A stretch of DNA of 41,200 nucleotides from Nitrobacter winogradskyi (GTDB lineage: Bacteria; Pseudomonadota; Alphaproteobacteria; Rhizobiales; Xanthobacteraceae): the NCBI RefSeq assembly GCF_006539545.1, contig NZ_BJNF01000040.1, positions 1 through 41,200 on the forward strand. Reading direction: 5' to 3'. Shown here piece by piece: positions 1 to 7,620 of this stretch. The translations under genes were made by a program, and so were the position numbers. Under the pieces are notes generated by a model. The model did not search any database and was not told where the DNA came from. It saw nothing but the letters and a program-made list of their open reading frames with translations. Numbering within the stretch: the stretch's first letter is position 1; each line of letters begins with the position of its first letter.

Positions 1-302
1 GCTCTAGCATCCGCGGCCGTTGTCGACTTCCAACAAGATTCCAGCACGATGATGCGTCCCGCATGGTTCGAAAACGGCTCCTGGCCGGCCGGCTCGCGGC
101 CCGCTGGGAGATCGCAGCAATCGCGCCCTCTTCCCCTCTCCGTTCTGATTTCCAGTCTGGCCGGGCACGTTGACGCCATGGTTTCAAGCCCGTACAGACG
201 CTGGAGCGCCGCAGGTCCGGACTTGAACACCTGTCCTGCGGCTCCCGCGACCGCCGCCTTCGCACGATGCATGCTCCCGGCGATCGTTCGAATGCGGACC
301 AT
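1..302 (-). CDS. Possible 5' part of a gene running off the left edge (unrecognised)
   Basis: A minus-strand frame opens at an ATG at 302 (a second ATG lies at 272) and stays open for 100 codons to the window edge. I recognise no family. The first half is rich in Ala and Lys with GC-rich third positions, as expected of real genes here; the second half is less convincing. No good ribosome-binding site precedes either ATG. A competing plus-strand frame covers 49-432. Long chance frames are common at this GC content, so this is only a candidate. If real, it would be divergent from the STAND gene starting at 463. Confidence 0.2.
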   Translation of the reverse strand, partial: MVRIRTIAGSMHRAKAAVAGAAGQVFKSGPAALQRLYGLETMASTCPARLEIRTERGRGRDCCDLPAGREPAGQEPFSNHAGRIIVLESCWKSTTAADAR

Positions 303-462
303 GCGGAAAGCTTTTCACGAGGTGCCAACAAGACCTTCCGCGCCGGCGATGCGACGCTTCGGCGCGAATTCGGCGAACGTCTTGTGGCTGATGTCGCGGC
401 TGGTCGGTTTTTTTCCAGTTCCACGACGATGATATAAACGAGTTGTTCAGTGAGGTTTCACG

Positions 463-3400
463 ATGTCGGTATCCGTTAGCAGCACGATCGAGGAGATGCA
501 GGCGGAGCGCAACGCGCTCCAGAGCTTTGCCGACGATCGCGCCCGCGACTTCGTCGGCAGGCAGTCGGTGCTTGCGCGCGTCACCGACCTCTGTCTCTCT
601 CCCGCCAAGGAGCTTTCTCCCACGAAAGAAGGCCCGCCCTGGGGGATCTGCATCACCGGCGATCCGGGCTCGGGCAAGAGTGCCCTGTTCGGCGAGCTTC
701 TGCGCCGCCTGAAAGAAACCGACGCCTTCATTCTTGCGCATGCCGCCGAAGCGACCCCGCAGGCCTCATCGATCGATGCCATGCTACGCCGCTGGATCGC
801 CGAGCTCGGCAGCGCCCTCGGCGCCGGCGATGTCGACCTCGCCGCCAATATCGATCCGGAGATTGTCGAGCGGGCCTTCGCGTCGCTGCTAGTGCGGATG
901 GCTTCGAAACGGCGCGTGGTTGTCCTGATCGACGCGATCGACCAGTTCAAGAAGACCTCGCGCGGGAAGTTTACGGCCTGGCTGCCGCGGCTCTGGCCGA
1001 TCAACGCGCGCCTGGTCGCGACCGGCCTGGCCGGTGGCGCCTCCAAGGCGCTGTCCGAGCGCTCCGGCGTGGAAACGTTGGCTCTGCCGTCGCTGGAGTC
1101 GCCCGAGGCGGAGGGCATCATCGAAGCAACCTGCAAGCGCAACCAGCGCAAGCTGACTTCACCGGTGATCGACGCACTGCTCGCGAAGAAACATGCGGGC
1201 GGGCCGGCCTGGGGCAATCCGTTATGGCTGGTGCTGGCGCTCGAGGAACTCGAACTGCTCGACAGCAGTGATTTCGCCGACATGCAGCGTGAGTATGCCG
1301 GCTCTCCGGAGCAGCGCCTGCAGAGTGCGATGCTGGATGCGGTCGGCGCGATGCCGACCGACATTCCGCTCCTCTGCCGCGCGACATTCGATAGCGCTGC
1401 CCAACTGTTGAGCCCGGCGATCGCGGCGGCGTTCATCGGCCTTCTTTCGGCGGGCCGGACCGGATGGCGGGAGAGTGACTTCCGTCAATTGCTGCCGCAG
1501 GTCGGTGGCGAGGCATGGGACCAGAAACGCTTCGCTACGCTGCGCAACCTGTTCCGCGGCCAGATTCACCAGCACGGCGACCTTGCGCAACTGGATTTCA
1601 ACCATTCCCAGGCGCGCGCCGCCGCCCGTTCGCGCCTTGCCGCGCTGCGCGTTACGAATCCCGAACTGCACCTGCTGATCGCGGATCACCTTCTGACGCT
1701 TGCGCCGGACGACCGGCTGCGGGTGACTGAAACCATGGTCCATCTGCTGGCAAGCAAGGATGAGGCGCGCGCGGCCCGGCACTATGGCGATCCATCGCTC
1801 GGAGAAAAGGAACTGCGTAGCGCCACATACGCGCTCGCCGATGCGATCGTCGCGCCGGCCACCGGCACTCCGGCGAGCGCCGCGCGCGAGATGTGCCGTT
1901 TGCTTGAGAACCCGGATCATTCCGTCCGCGCACGCGTGGCCGAGCGCCTGCTTTTCAGTTTTGACGATGCGGCGGGCAGGCACGTTGCTTCCGATGTTCG
2001 CCTGATCATTTTGAACGCGATCGAACAAACGTTCCGGCAGTTGCTGCGTGACGAACCCGGCAATGCCGGCTGGCAGCGCAATCTGTCGGTTGCCCACGAT
2101 CGCGTCGGCGACGTGCTGGTGGCCCAGGGCAAGCTGCCTGAAGCGCTGACGTCGTTCCGTGAGGGACTTGCGATCCGGGAGAAATTGACGGGCGCGGATC
2201 CCGACAATGCCGGGCTCCAGCACGATCTGTCGATCTCGTACGAGAAGATCGGCGATCTGCTTGCGGTGCAAGGCAAGCTGGACGAGGCGCTGGACTCGAT
2301 CCGCAAGCAGCTCGCCGTTGTCGAGCGGCTGGCGAACGGCGATCCCGACAACGCAGACCTGCACAGCGAGATCTCGCTGTGCCATGAGAAGATCGGCGAA
2401 ACGCTGATGGCGCAAGGCAATCTTCCGGGCGCGCTGGGCGCGTTCCAGAGCCAGCTCGAAATCAGCGAGCGGCTGGCGCGCGGCGCCGATACCGACGACA
2501 ACAAATGGCAACGCGAACGGACGCTCGCCTACGATCGCGTCGGCGACGTGCTGATGGCGCAGGGCAAGCTGCCGGAGGCTCTCGAATTCTTCCGCAACGG
2601 ACTGACGATCAAGGAGCGGGTCGCAAAGGCCCACCCGGAAAACACGAGCTGGCAGCGCAGCCTGTCGATCTCCCATGATCGCATCGGCGACGCGCTGGTG
2701 ACGCAGGGCAAACTGCCTGACGCGTTGACATCTTACCGCACCGGGCTTGAGATCGCCCAGAAACTGGCGCGCACCGAGCCCGAGAATGTCGGCTGGCAGC
2801 GCGACCTGTCGGTGTCGCACGCCAAGATCGGCGATGTGCTGGTGGCGCAGAGCAGTCTGCCCGACGCATTGAAAGCCTTCCATGAAGGGCTGACGATTAG
2901 GCAGCGCCTGGCGAACGCCGATCCCGACAATGTCGATTGGCAGCGCGGTCTGGCTGTTTCCTACGACCGCATCGGCGACGTGCTGATGGCGCAGGACAAC
3001 ATGGGCGATGCGCTGAGCGCCTTCCAGGATCAGTTCGCGATCGCCGAGAAGCTGGCGCGCATCGATCCGAACAACACCGGCTGGCAGCGCGATCTGTCCG
3101 TATCCTATGAGAAAGTCGGTGACGTGCAGATGGCGCAAGGCAATCTGCCCGACGCGCTGAAATCCTATCGCGCGGGGCTCGCGATCAGAGAGCGGCTGGC
3201 GCGCAACGATCCCGATAACATCAACTGGCAGCGCAGCCTGTCGGTGTCGCACGATTGCATCGGCGACGTGCTGGAAGCACAGGGCGAGGTGGACGAGGCG
3301 TTGAAAGCCTTCCACGAAGGGCTCGAGATCAGGAAACGGCTTGCGCAACGCGATCCATCCAACGTCGGATGGCAGCGCGACCTGACAGTATCTTACGATC

Positions 3401-3711
3401 GTCTCGGCGAGGTGCTGGAATCAAAGGGCGATCTGGAAGCGGCCGAAAAGTCCTTCCGCGAAGGGCTGGCGATCATGGAGCGGCTGTCGCTTGCCGACCC
3501 CGGCAACGTCGATCTGCAGCGCGGTGTGGCCGTGAGCCAGGGACATCTGGCCGAGATGTATCGCCGGTCCAACGATCCCAATAGCGCGCTGGCCGCATTG
3601 CGGCAGGGACAGGCCGCCATGGAACGCGTCGTCATGCGCGCACCTGAGAATGCCGGCTGGAAAAAAGATCTGGACTGGTTCACCGAACAGATCTCGACCT
3701 TGACGGATTAG
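463..3711 (+). CDS. STAND-type NTPase with C-terminal TPR-like repeats, N-terminal DUF4062 largely missing
   Basis: The 1082-residue protein has a P-loop NTPase core, with Walker A GDPGSGKS at about 66-73 and Walker B VVVLIDAID at about 152-160, followed by a helical middle region. From about residue 533 to the end come roughly 11.5 copies of a 48-residue TPR-like unit (consensus WQRDLSVSHDRIGDVL, then AQGKLPDAL). This is the layout of STAND signalling ATPases: sensor repeats at the C-terminus, switch in the middle, effector at the N-terminus. The effector is the oddity. Residues 5-17 (VSSTIEEMQAERN) look like the first strand and helix of DUF4062, yet they join within a few residues to SFADDRARDFVGR, the segment that normally follows that domain. 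SD TGAGG at 451-455 supports the ATG at 463. STAND proteins of this type serve in conflict or stress sensing; the ligand is unknown and no partner gene is adjacent. The ATPase/TPR call is firm, the deletion an inference. Confidence 0.88.
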   Translation: MSVSVSSTIEEMQAERNALQSFADDRARDFVGRQSVLARVTDLCLSPAKELSPTKEGPPWGICITGDPGSGKSALFGELLRRLKETDAFILAHAAEATPQASSIDAMLRRWIAELGSALGAGDVDLAANIDPEIVERAFASLLVRMASKRRVVVLIDAIDQFKKTSRGKFTAWLPRLWPINARLVATGLAGGASKALSERSGVETLALPSLESPEAEGIIEATCKRNQRKLTSPVIDALLAKKHAGGPAWGNPLWLVLALEELELLDSSDFADMQREYAGSPEQRLQSAMLDAVGAMPTDIPLLCRATFDSAAQLLSPAIAAAFIGLLSAGRTGWRESDFRQLLPQVGGEAWDQKRFATLRNLFRGQIHQHGDLAQLDFNHSQARAAARSRLAALRVTNPELHLLIADHLLTLAPDDRLRVTETMVHLLASKDEARAARHYGDPSLGEKELRSATYALADAIVAPATGTPASAAREMCRLLENPDHSVRARVAERLLFSFDDAAGRHVASDVRLIILNAIEQTFRQLLRDEPGNAGWQRNLSVAHDRVGDVLVAQGKLPEALTSFREGLAIREKLTGADPDNAGLQHDLSISYEKIGDLLAVQGKLDEALDSIRKQLAVVERLANGDPDNADLHSEISLCHEKIGETLMAQGNLPGALGAFQSQLEISERLARGADTDDNKWQRERTLAYDRVGDVLMAQGKLPEALEFFRNGLTIKERVAKAHPENTSWQRSLSISHDRIGDALVTQGKLPDALTSYRTGLEIAQKLARTEPENVGWQRDLSVSHAKIGDVLVAQSSLPDALKAFHEGLTIRQRLANADPDNVDWQRGLAVSYDRIGDVLMAQDNMGDALSAFQDQFAIAEKLARIDPNNTGWQRDLSVSYEKVGDVQMAQGNLPDALKSYRAGLAIRERLARNDPDNINWQRSLSVSHDCIGDVLEAQGEVDEALKAFHEGLEIRKRLAQRDPSNVGWQRDLTVSYDRLGEVLESKGDLEAAEKSFREGLAIMERLSLADPGNVDLQRGVAVSQGHLAEMYRRSNDPNSALAALRQGQAAMERVVMRAPENAGWKKDLDWFTEQISTLTD

Positions 3712-3815
3712 AGCATTTTCCGGCGAAGCGGATGACCTGTTCGCCGCAAGACAATGCGACCGGCAATGATGTTCTTGAGCATGATCCGATTCATCTCGAT
3801 CAGACCATGCTCAGG
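3710..3815. repeat. Intergenic repeat copy (modular REP-like family)
   Basis: Directly after the STAND stop lies a mosaic of two modules seen elsewhere in the window: a GAGCATTTTC head with a CGGATGACCTGTTCGCCG core, and a GAGCATGATCCGAT module ending in CATGCTC. Related copies occur near 4990-5126, 7621-7785 and 37057-37103. The rest of this 343-base gap (3816-4054) holds only the candidate control sites of the FNT gene. Confidence 0.6.
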
Positions 3816-3971
3816 ATTCGCCTTCCTCCAGGTAACGAATATCTGCAGCACGGCGCCTTGCAGTTGCGCTCGCGATCGGCTGCGCGCGACGAGCATGAGC
3901 GCCCGATGATTTTTTTCGCGCGCGTCAAGTTCGATTCGCGTGTGACACTTCGTCTCGACGTTGCACGATAT

Positions 3972-3983
3972 TCAGATATCTGA
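3972..3983. promoter_or_regulatory. 12-bp palindrome upstream of the FNT gene, candidate operator
   Basis: TCAGATATCTGA is a perfect palindrome 71 bases before the FNT start codon, in an AT-rich patch typical of a promoter. No regulator family is recognised from it. A 7-bp GC-rich hairpin (CGCCGCC/GGCGGCG, 4005-4023) lies between it and the gene and may sit in the mRNA leader. Confidence 0.3.
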
Positions 3984-4054
3984 TATGCATTTGAGCGATA
4001 ACGGCGCCGCCTGCTCGGCGGCGACCGGAAAAATCAAATGCAGGGGGGAACGCA

Positions 4055-4873
4055 ATGGCCGATTATGCGAACGCCAGCGTTGTGATCGAAACGGTGCCGC
4101 CGTCCGATATGGGTGCGGCGATCGCGGCAGACGCCGCAAAAAAAGCCAAGTACGGCACCATTCACCTACTCATTCGCGGCTTCTTGTGCACGCCCTTTCT
4201 GGCTTATGGCGCAAGCGTCGTCTTCGCGATGGTCGCGGCAGGCATACCGCTCGCGGTAGCCGGGCTTGTCTTCCCGGCGGGCTACATCACGCTGAGCTTC
4301 CTCGGCCTGGAGATGGCGACCGGCAGCTTCGCCACGATGCCGATCGGCATGTACGCCGGGACGATCACTCCGTTTCAGCTCATTCGCAACTGGTTCTGGA
4401 CCCTCGGCGGCAACCTGCTCGGAGGCATATTCTTCGGCTGGCTGCTGTGGTTCTCGCTCACCAAGGGTGGCGCCGTCGAGCCGGACAAGATGCTCCAGGT
4501 CATCGCACACACCGCCGAGCACAAGATCGAGTATATTCATTACGGTCTCATCGGCTGGTGCGCCGCGATCGGTAAGGGCGTCCTTTGTAACTGGCTGGTC
4601 AGCCTCGGGTCCGTGATGTCCAAAGCGACGCGCAGCACCGTGGGCCGGGTCGTGCTGATGTGGATACCGATCGGAATGTTCTTTGCGCTGGGCTTCGAGC
4701 ACACCGTGGTCAACATGTGGCTCTTCCCCACCGCCATTCTCTCGGGCGCCAACGTGTCCATCTACGAGTGGTGGGTGTGGAATCAGATCCCGGTCACGAT
4801 CGGCAATATTCTGGGAGCGATGGTCCTCAACGGCACGCTGTGGTACTTCACGCACACGCTGCAGAAAGACTAA
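4055..4873 (+). CDS. Formate/nitrite transporter (FNT) family channel
   Basis: This 272-residue, six-helix integral membrane protein belongs to the FocA/NirC family, pentameric inner-membrane channels that pass formate, nitrite or related small anions. Family marks are FPAGYI at about 73-78 and ATGSFATMP near 88-96 (first broken-helix region), GVLCNWLVSLG at about 175-185, and GFEHTVVNMWLFPTAI at about 213-228 with the central conserved His at 216, followed by WNQIPVTIGN. Length is normal for the family. The GGGGGAA tract just before ATG 4055 serves as the ribosome-binding site. The gene stands alone. Substrate cannot be read from sequence; nitrite is attractive if the host is a nitrite oxidiser. 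The family call is secure. Confidence 0.93.
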   Translation: MADYANASVVIETVPPSDMGAAIAADAAKKAKYGTIHLLIRGFLCTPFLAYGASVVFAMVAAGIPLAVAGLVFPAGYITLSFLGLEMATGSFATMPIGMYAGTITPFQLIRNWFWTLGGNLLGGIFFGWLLWFSLTKGGAVEPDKMLQVIAHTAEHKIEYIHYGLIGWCAAIGKGVLCNWLVSLGSVMSKATRSTVGRVVLMWIPIGMFFALGFEHTVVNMWLFPTAILSGANVSIYEWWVWNQIPVTIGNILGAMVLNGTLWYFTHTLQKD

Positions 4874-4944
4874 GACATTCACCCAGGTCCTCGTATGCGG
4901 ATCCTGAGTCACCCAAGACTCTCTAGCGTTTTGGAACAAGACAT

Positions 4945-5126
4945 ATCCTCGGGCTAGACCCGGGGATGGACATGAGGTCGCGCGAAAAACCAAATCGAGA
5001 GCTTCGCTTCTGGTTTCATCAGATGCGAAGCTCTCGAGCATGATGCGATCAAGTTAAATCTGACCATACCAGAAGTGATTGTCCGGTCGCATCTCTTGCC
5101 GGCGAACAGGTCATCCGCTTCACCGG
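4945..5126. repeat. Intergenic repeat mosaic with two strong hairpins downstream of the FNT gene
   Basis: The segment begins with CCTCGGG/CCCGGGG arms (4951-4969), a module related to those at 19170-19185 and 33934-33945. It continues with a long hairpin whose 13-bp perfect arms are 4995-5007 and 5025-5037, then a GAGCATGATGCGATCAAG module and a reversed CGGATGACCTGTTCGCCG core (5101-5120). The first hairpins may end FNT transcription, although no T tract follows. Confidence 0.55.
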
Positions 5127-5311
5127 GAAGTACTCCAGGCCGCGTCGACAATGAAAATGTCCGACAGCGCAAATACCCGATCGGGCATCGGCTGCGGTGC
5201 GGTGCCTTTCCGCTCTGCGGCGAGAGTAAAGCGAACCGACAGCCCAGTCCACGCAGCCATGTAGGGTTTGGTGCTCAGGCCGCCGCGCGAGCGCCCGAGT
5301 ACTTGATCTCG
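5120..5311 (-). pseudogene. IS5-family transposase remnant
   Basis: A 63-codon minus-strand frame contains LGRSRGGLSTK, the signature segment of IS5-family (IS427-like) transposases, followed by a matching LSVRFTLAAE stretch. Such transposases have a DDE nuclease fold; here only this internal block survives. There is no start, and the DDE residues before and after are gone. The frame stops inside an intergenic repeat (5101-5126), and another repeat begins at 5314 on the other side, so the fragment is trimmed at both ends. No terminal inverted repeats were seen. Confidence 0.65.
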
Positions 5312-5313
5312 CT

Positions 5314-5416
5314 ATAGCGTTTTCGAGCGAAGTAGAAACGGTTCGCGTGAAGAAAACGCGTCAAAACAACAATCCAGAGCTTCGCTTCTGATTCAGTCAA
5401 AAGCGATAATGCTCTA
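5314..5416. repeat. Intergenic repeat copy, AGCGTTTTC...GAAGAAAACGCGTC type
   Basis: A full copy of the commonest repeat: an AGCGTTTTCGAGCGAAGT head, CGGTTCGCGTGAAGAAAACG core, AATCCAGAGC spacer, and a CGCTTCTGATTCA / AAAGCGATAATGCTCT hairpin tail. Close copies lie at 36952-37056 and 39805-39902, partial ones at 37816-37886 and 19076-19205 (reversed). Confidence 0.7.
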
Positions 5417-5685
5417 ATACAGGGGCAACGTCCGTGCCCATTACCCCATCGCTCAGGATCGGACGGTCCGCGATACCCCGTGGTTTGCCTGCTAAAAGCA
5501 ACCTTGAATGACCTCGCGAAGCCAAAGAGCCCACATCACCTAAGCGAGCCGACCTATTTCGGGTCGAAGCGGGCTGACACTCCCTCTATTTCAGAAGCAG
5601 CGGTCCAAGGGACGCAATCAAGGGTCTCACCGACCGTTCAATCCGAAACGGTGATGACTGCCAGCCACCTTACGTTTGGCGCAGG
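5417..5685. other. No gene recognised between repeat and PadR gene
   Basis: I see no convincing coding frame, RNA gene or repeat here. The stretch may be decayed sequence flanking the dead transposase. It lies downstream of the PadR gene and shows no clear intrinsic terminator. Confidence 0.4.
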
Positions 5686-6111
5686 CTACTTTCTCGGCAT
5701 GGCTGCGCGGGCAAGGACATCCAGCAGTCCTTCCGTGGAATCTGCGTCGGCCTCCTTCTGCCGTTCCGCAACTCCAAGAGCCTGGCGCCAGCGGGTGACG
5801 CGTTCGCCGAGAGCCTTCAGCCGGTTGAGAACGGCATCGGCGCGTTCGCGATGCTGCTCAAGATAGGCGCGGCCTTCGTCAGTAATGCTGAAAAGCCGGG
5901 GAGGATCGGCAGAAGCTGTCAGACAACGCTCTTCCACGAGCTTGGCCAACATCGGATGGACGACATTGGGGCTGGGTAGAAACCAGTCAGCCGTCATTTT
6001 CTCGACCGTCTGGATAACGTCGTAGCCGTGACGGGGCGCCTCGGAAATGAGTGAGAGCGCAACGAGACGCAGATCGCCTTCGGCCACACCTTTTGATGAT
6101 GGAGCCGTCAT
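5686..6111 (-). CDS. PadR-family transcriptional regulator
   Basis: A 141-residue protein with an N-terminal winged helix of PadR type: LRLVALSLISEAPRHGYDVIQTVE at about 14-37 is the usual recognition block (quoted in parts: LRLVALSLI, PRHGYDVI), followed by SPNVVHPMLAKL in the second DNA-contact helix. A charged helical C-terminus probably dimerises. PadR proteins are usually repressors that bind inverted repeats at their own or a neighbouring promoter and respond to phenolics, drugs or metals. GGAGAAC lies 6 bases before ATG 6111. No target gene is adjacent, so the regulon is unknown. The candidate operator at 6162-6177 suggests autoregulation. Confidence 0.88.
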   Translation of the reverse strand: MTAPSSKGVAEGDLRLVALSLISEAPRHGYDVIQTVEKMTADWFLPSPNVVHPMLAKLVEERCLTASADPPRLFSITDEGRAYLEQHRERADAVLNRLKALGERVTRWRQALGVAERQKEADADSTEGLLDVLARAAMPRK

Positions 6112-6161
6112 TTCTGTTCTCCGTGAAGATGTCTCTTTGCTGGAAAGAAACCCATATTATG

Positions 6162-6177
6162 CTGTAACGCAAGACAT
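6162..6177. promoter_or_regulatory. Candidate PadR operator upstream of the padR-like gene
   Basis: CTGT-AACGCAAG-ACAT, read on the minus strand as ATGT-N8-ACAG, differs by one base from the ATGT-N8-ACAT pattern described for PadR-type repressors. It lies about 50 bases upstream of the PadR start, in an AT-rich promoter-like patch. A 16-base site with one mismatch can occur by chance. Confidence 0.3.
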
Positions 6178-6183
6178 ATTTCC

Positions 6184-6262
6184 TAGAGCATACGGCTTCT
6201 GACTGAATCGGAAGCAGAACTCCAGATTGTGGTTTTGACGCGTTTCCTCAACCGAACCGGGT
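6184..6262. repeat. Decayed intergenic repeat copy (reverse orientation)
   Basis: GAGCATACGGCTTCTGACTGAATCGGAAGC followed by TTGTGGTTTTGACGCG and CGAACCGGG (given here in parts) matches the reversed repeat at 19076-19160 with several substitutions. The following 6263-6465 holds no gene I can support. Confidence 0.5.
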
Positions 6263-6465
6263 GTCACCTCGCTCAACAACAATCTGCCGTCCTGACTGCG
6301 CGATGGCGGTTTCGTGCCGGTTCCAGCACTCGTCGGCCGTGCCGTCGCGAACCCATGCGAGCCTCCTAAGACGACGACAGGACGACGTCGAACGGGGAGA
6401 GAGATCGGCGTCGACGGCAATCCGGACAACCGATTGACCACAAGACCGTCGTGGAGCCGAAGCCC

Positions 6466-6660
6466 TCACTCCGGTCTCGGCGGAGATTTTTCATCCACCC
6501 GTTTGACGCGGAGGCCCGGCGGCAAAACCTGACCACCTTGCTCATCAGCGACGGGGATATCCGAAATGAGACCTGCCCGCAGCGCGTTCTCCCAGGCCCC
6601 CAGTTCCGTCGAGGCTGACTCGCCAATGCGTCTGTCGTGATCGAACAGTGCGTAGAGCAT
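6466..6660 (-). CDS. Small hypothetical protein, possibly truncated at its C-terminus
   Basis: A 64-residue soluble protein starting MLYALFDHDRRIGE, with AWENALRAGLISDIPVADEQ and QVLPPGL following (split here). A strong AGGAGG ribosome-binding site lies 6 bases before ATG 6660, the best in this sparsely coded stretch, and codon use is normal, so I take it as a real gene. It resembles small conserved hypothetical proteins I recall from Bradyrhizobium relatives, which seem to run somewhat longer than the SPPRPE end here; truncation is therefore possible. No function can be assigned. It lies between the PadR gene and a decayed frame ending at 6679. Confidence 0.55.
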   Translation of the reverse strand: MLYALFDHDRRIGESASTELGAWENALRAGLISDIPVADEQGGQVLPPGLRVKRVDEKSPPRPE

Positions 6661-6678
6661 GGCGTCCCTCCTGATGAT

Positions 6679-6894
6679 TTAGAGACTTTCAGTGTCTGAT
6701 GTCCGCCAACCTCTGGAAGACAGGTCGGTTCCCTCGCCAATGAAGACGCGATACATTTCGTATCGAGCGATCTTCGGAGTGCAGCCCGAACGCGCCGATA
6801 CGTTCTCACCGCCAGCAATGACCGCCAACTCAACAGCACCAACGTCCGCCGCGGGCCCGATATCTTGCCGCTCTGATAAAGGCCGGAACCGGCT
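6679..6894 (-). pseudogene. Possible gene remnant upstream of the small hypothetical gene
   Basis: A minus-strand frame of about 72 codons ends with TAA at 6679-6681, only 18 bases before the start of the small gene at 6660, as in an operon. It contains ELAVIAGGENVSARSG and MYRVFIGEGTDLSSRGW. There is no ATG until late in the frame and a stop closes it upstream. It may be the tail of a broken gene. I recognise no family. Confidence 0.2.
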
Positions 6895-7008
6895 GTGTTA
6901 ATCAGGTCACAGACGAATCACCCAATATGAGGCATCCTGATTAGGTATGGCTGCAAACAAGGTAACGGCAGTACACAGGGCTGGATTGATCTCCATGGCT
7001 CGCCTCAA

Positions 7009-7055
7009 GCCATTCTTGAACAAGGCCATTCTTGAACAAGAATGGCTTTTTCTTT
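7009..7055 (+). terminator. Rho-independent terminator with a duplicated 5' arm
   Basis: GCCATTCTTG (7025-7034) pairs perfectly with CAAGAATGGC (7037-7046), followed by TTTTTCTTT, a textbook intrinsic terminator for plus-strand transcription. The 16-base block GCCATTCTTGAACAAG occurs twice in tandem (7009-7024, 7025-7040), so either left arm can pair with the single right arm. No convincing plus-strand gene ends here; a 39-codon frame from ATG 6946 runs through the hairpin and is doubtful. Confidence 0.6.
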
Positions 7056-7255
7056 GCTTCCCTTGAAGCTCGTGAGCCTTGAACACATGAGGCCACCCTC
7101 GCATCATCGGGGCGAAGGCCGCTACAGCCGCCCGAGACACAGCCGCCCGAGACCAAGACCGGATGCCTGCAAGCACCTGCGCGCGATTCTCCACGTCAAA
7201 AGCACGTTGGCTTGACACCAAACGCGGACTTGACGTCGAACGCGGCGTACCAGCT

Positions 7256-7456
7256 TCACTTCGGCGTCTGCAATCCCGGCGAATTCGCCCAGCGGTCGAT
7301 ATGGGCCGCGATGTCCGACAGACGACGCTTCCTCAACGCTTCATCGTTGCGCGCTGTCGGAGAAGGTTCGCCGGCCACCTTGTTGACGCCTGCGGCAAAT
7401 TCGGCCAACCGATCTTTCAAGGACTTCAACTCACGCAAACCGCGTTGCACCCTCAT
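7256..7456 (-). CDS. Small hypothetical protein
   Basis: A 66-residue charged, helical protein beginning MRVQRGLRELKSLKD and ending WANSPGLQTPK. The ATG at 7456 is chosen because GGGAG lies 7 bases upstream; the same frame is open further upstream to about 7528 but without a better signal. Codon use fits the neighbours. No membrane segment, signal peptide or known motif is visible. No function is proposed. Confidence 0.45.
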   Translation of the reverse strand: MRVQRGLRELKSLKDRLAEFAAGVNKVAGEPSPTARNDEALRKRRLSDIAAHIDRWANSPGLQTPK

Positions 7457-7620
7457 GGCGTTGCTCCCTGTTTGAAAAAGGGCCGGATCGCGAGCAGCGT
7501 TCTCCGGAGCCCTGTTTAGAAGCCACAACCCTCGTGGTGGTAAGTAAAGTATGCGCCTTCTGCCCTTGGAAAGCGAGTCCGATGTTCACCAATGAGATGG
7601 AACGATTAAAAACCCCGTTG

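Noticed and set aside
1222-3348. A 708-codon open frame antisense to the STAND/TPR gene
   Set aside because: It is the mirror of the TPR repeats: repetitive, no family signature, no ribosome-binding site, fully inside a gene with clear domains on the other strand.
2060-3711. Regularly spaced repeats that might suggest a CRISPR array
   Set aside because: The 144-bp period is in frame and encodes 48-residue TPR-like units; units are contiguous without unique spacers. No cas genes in the window.
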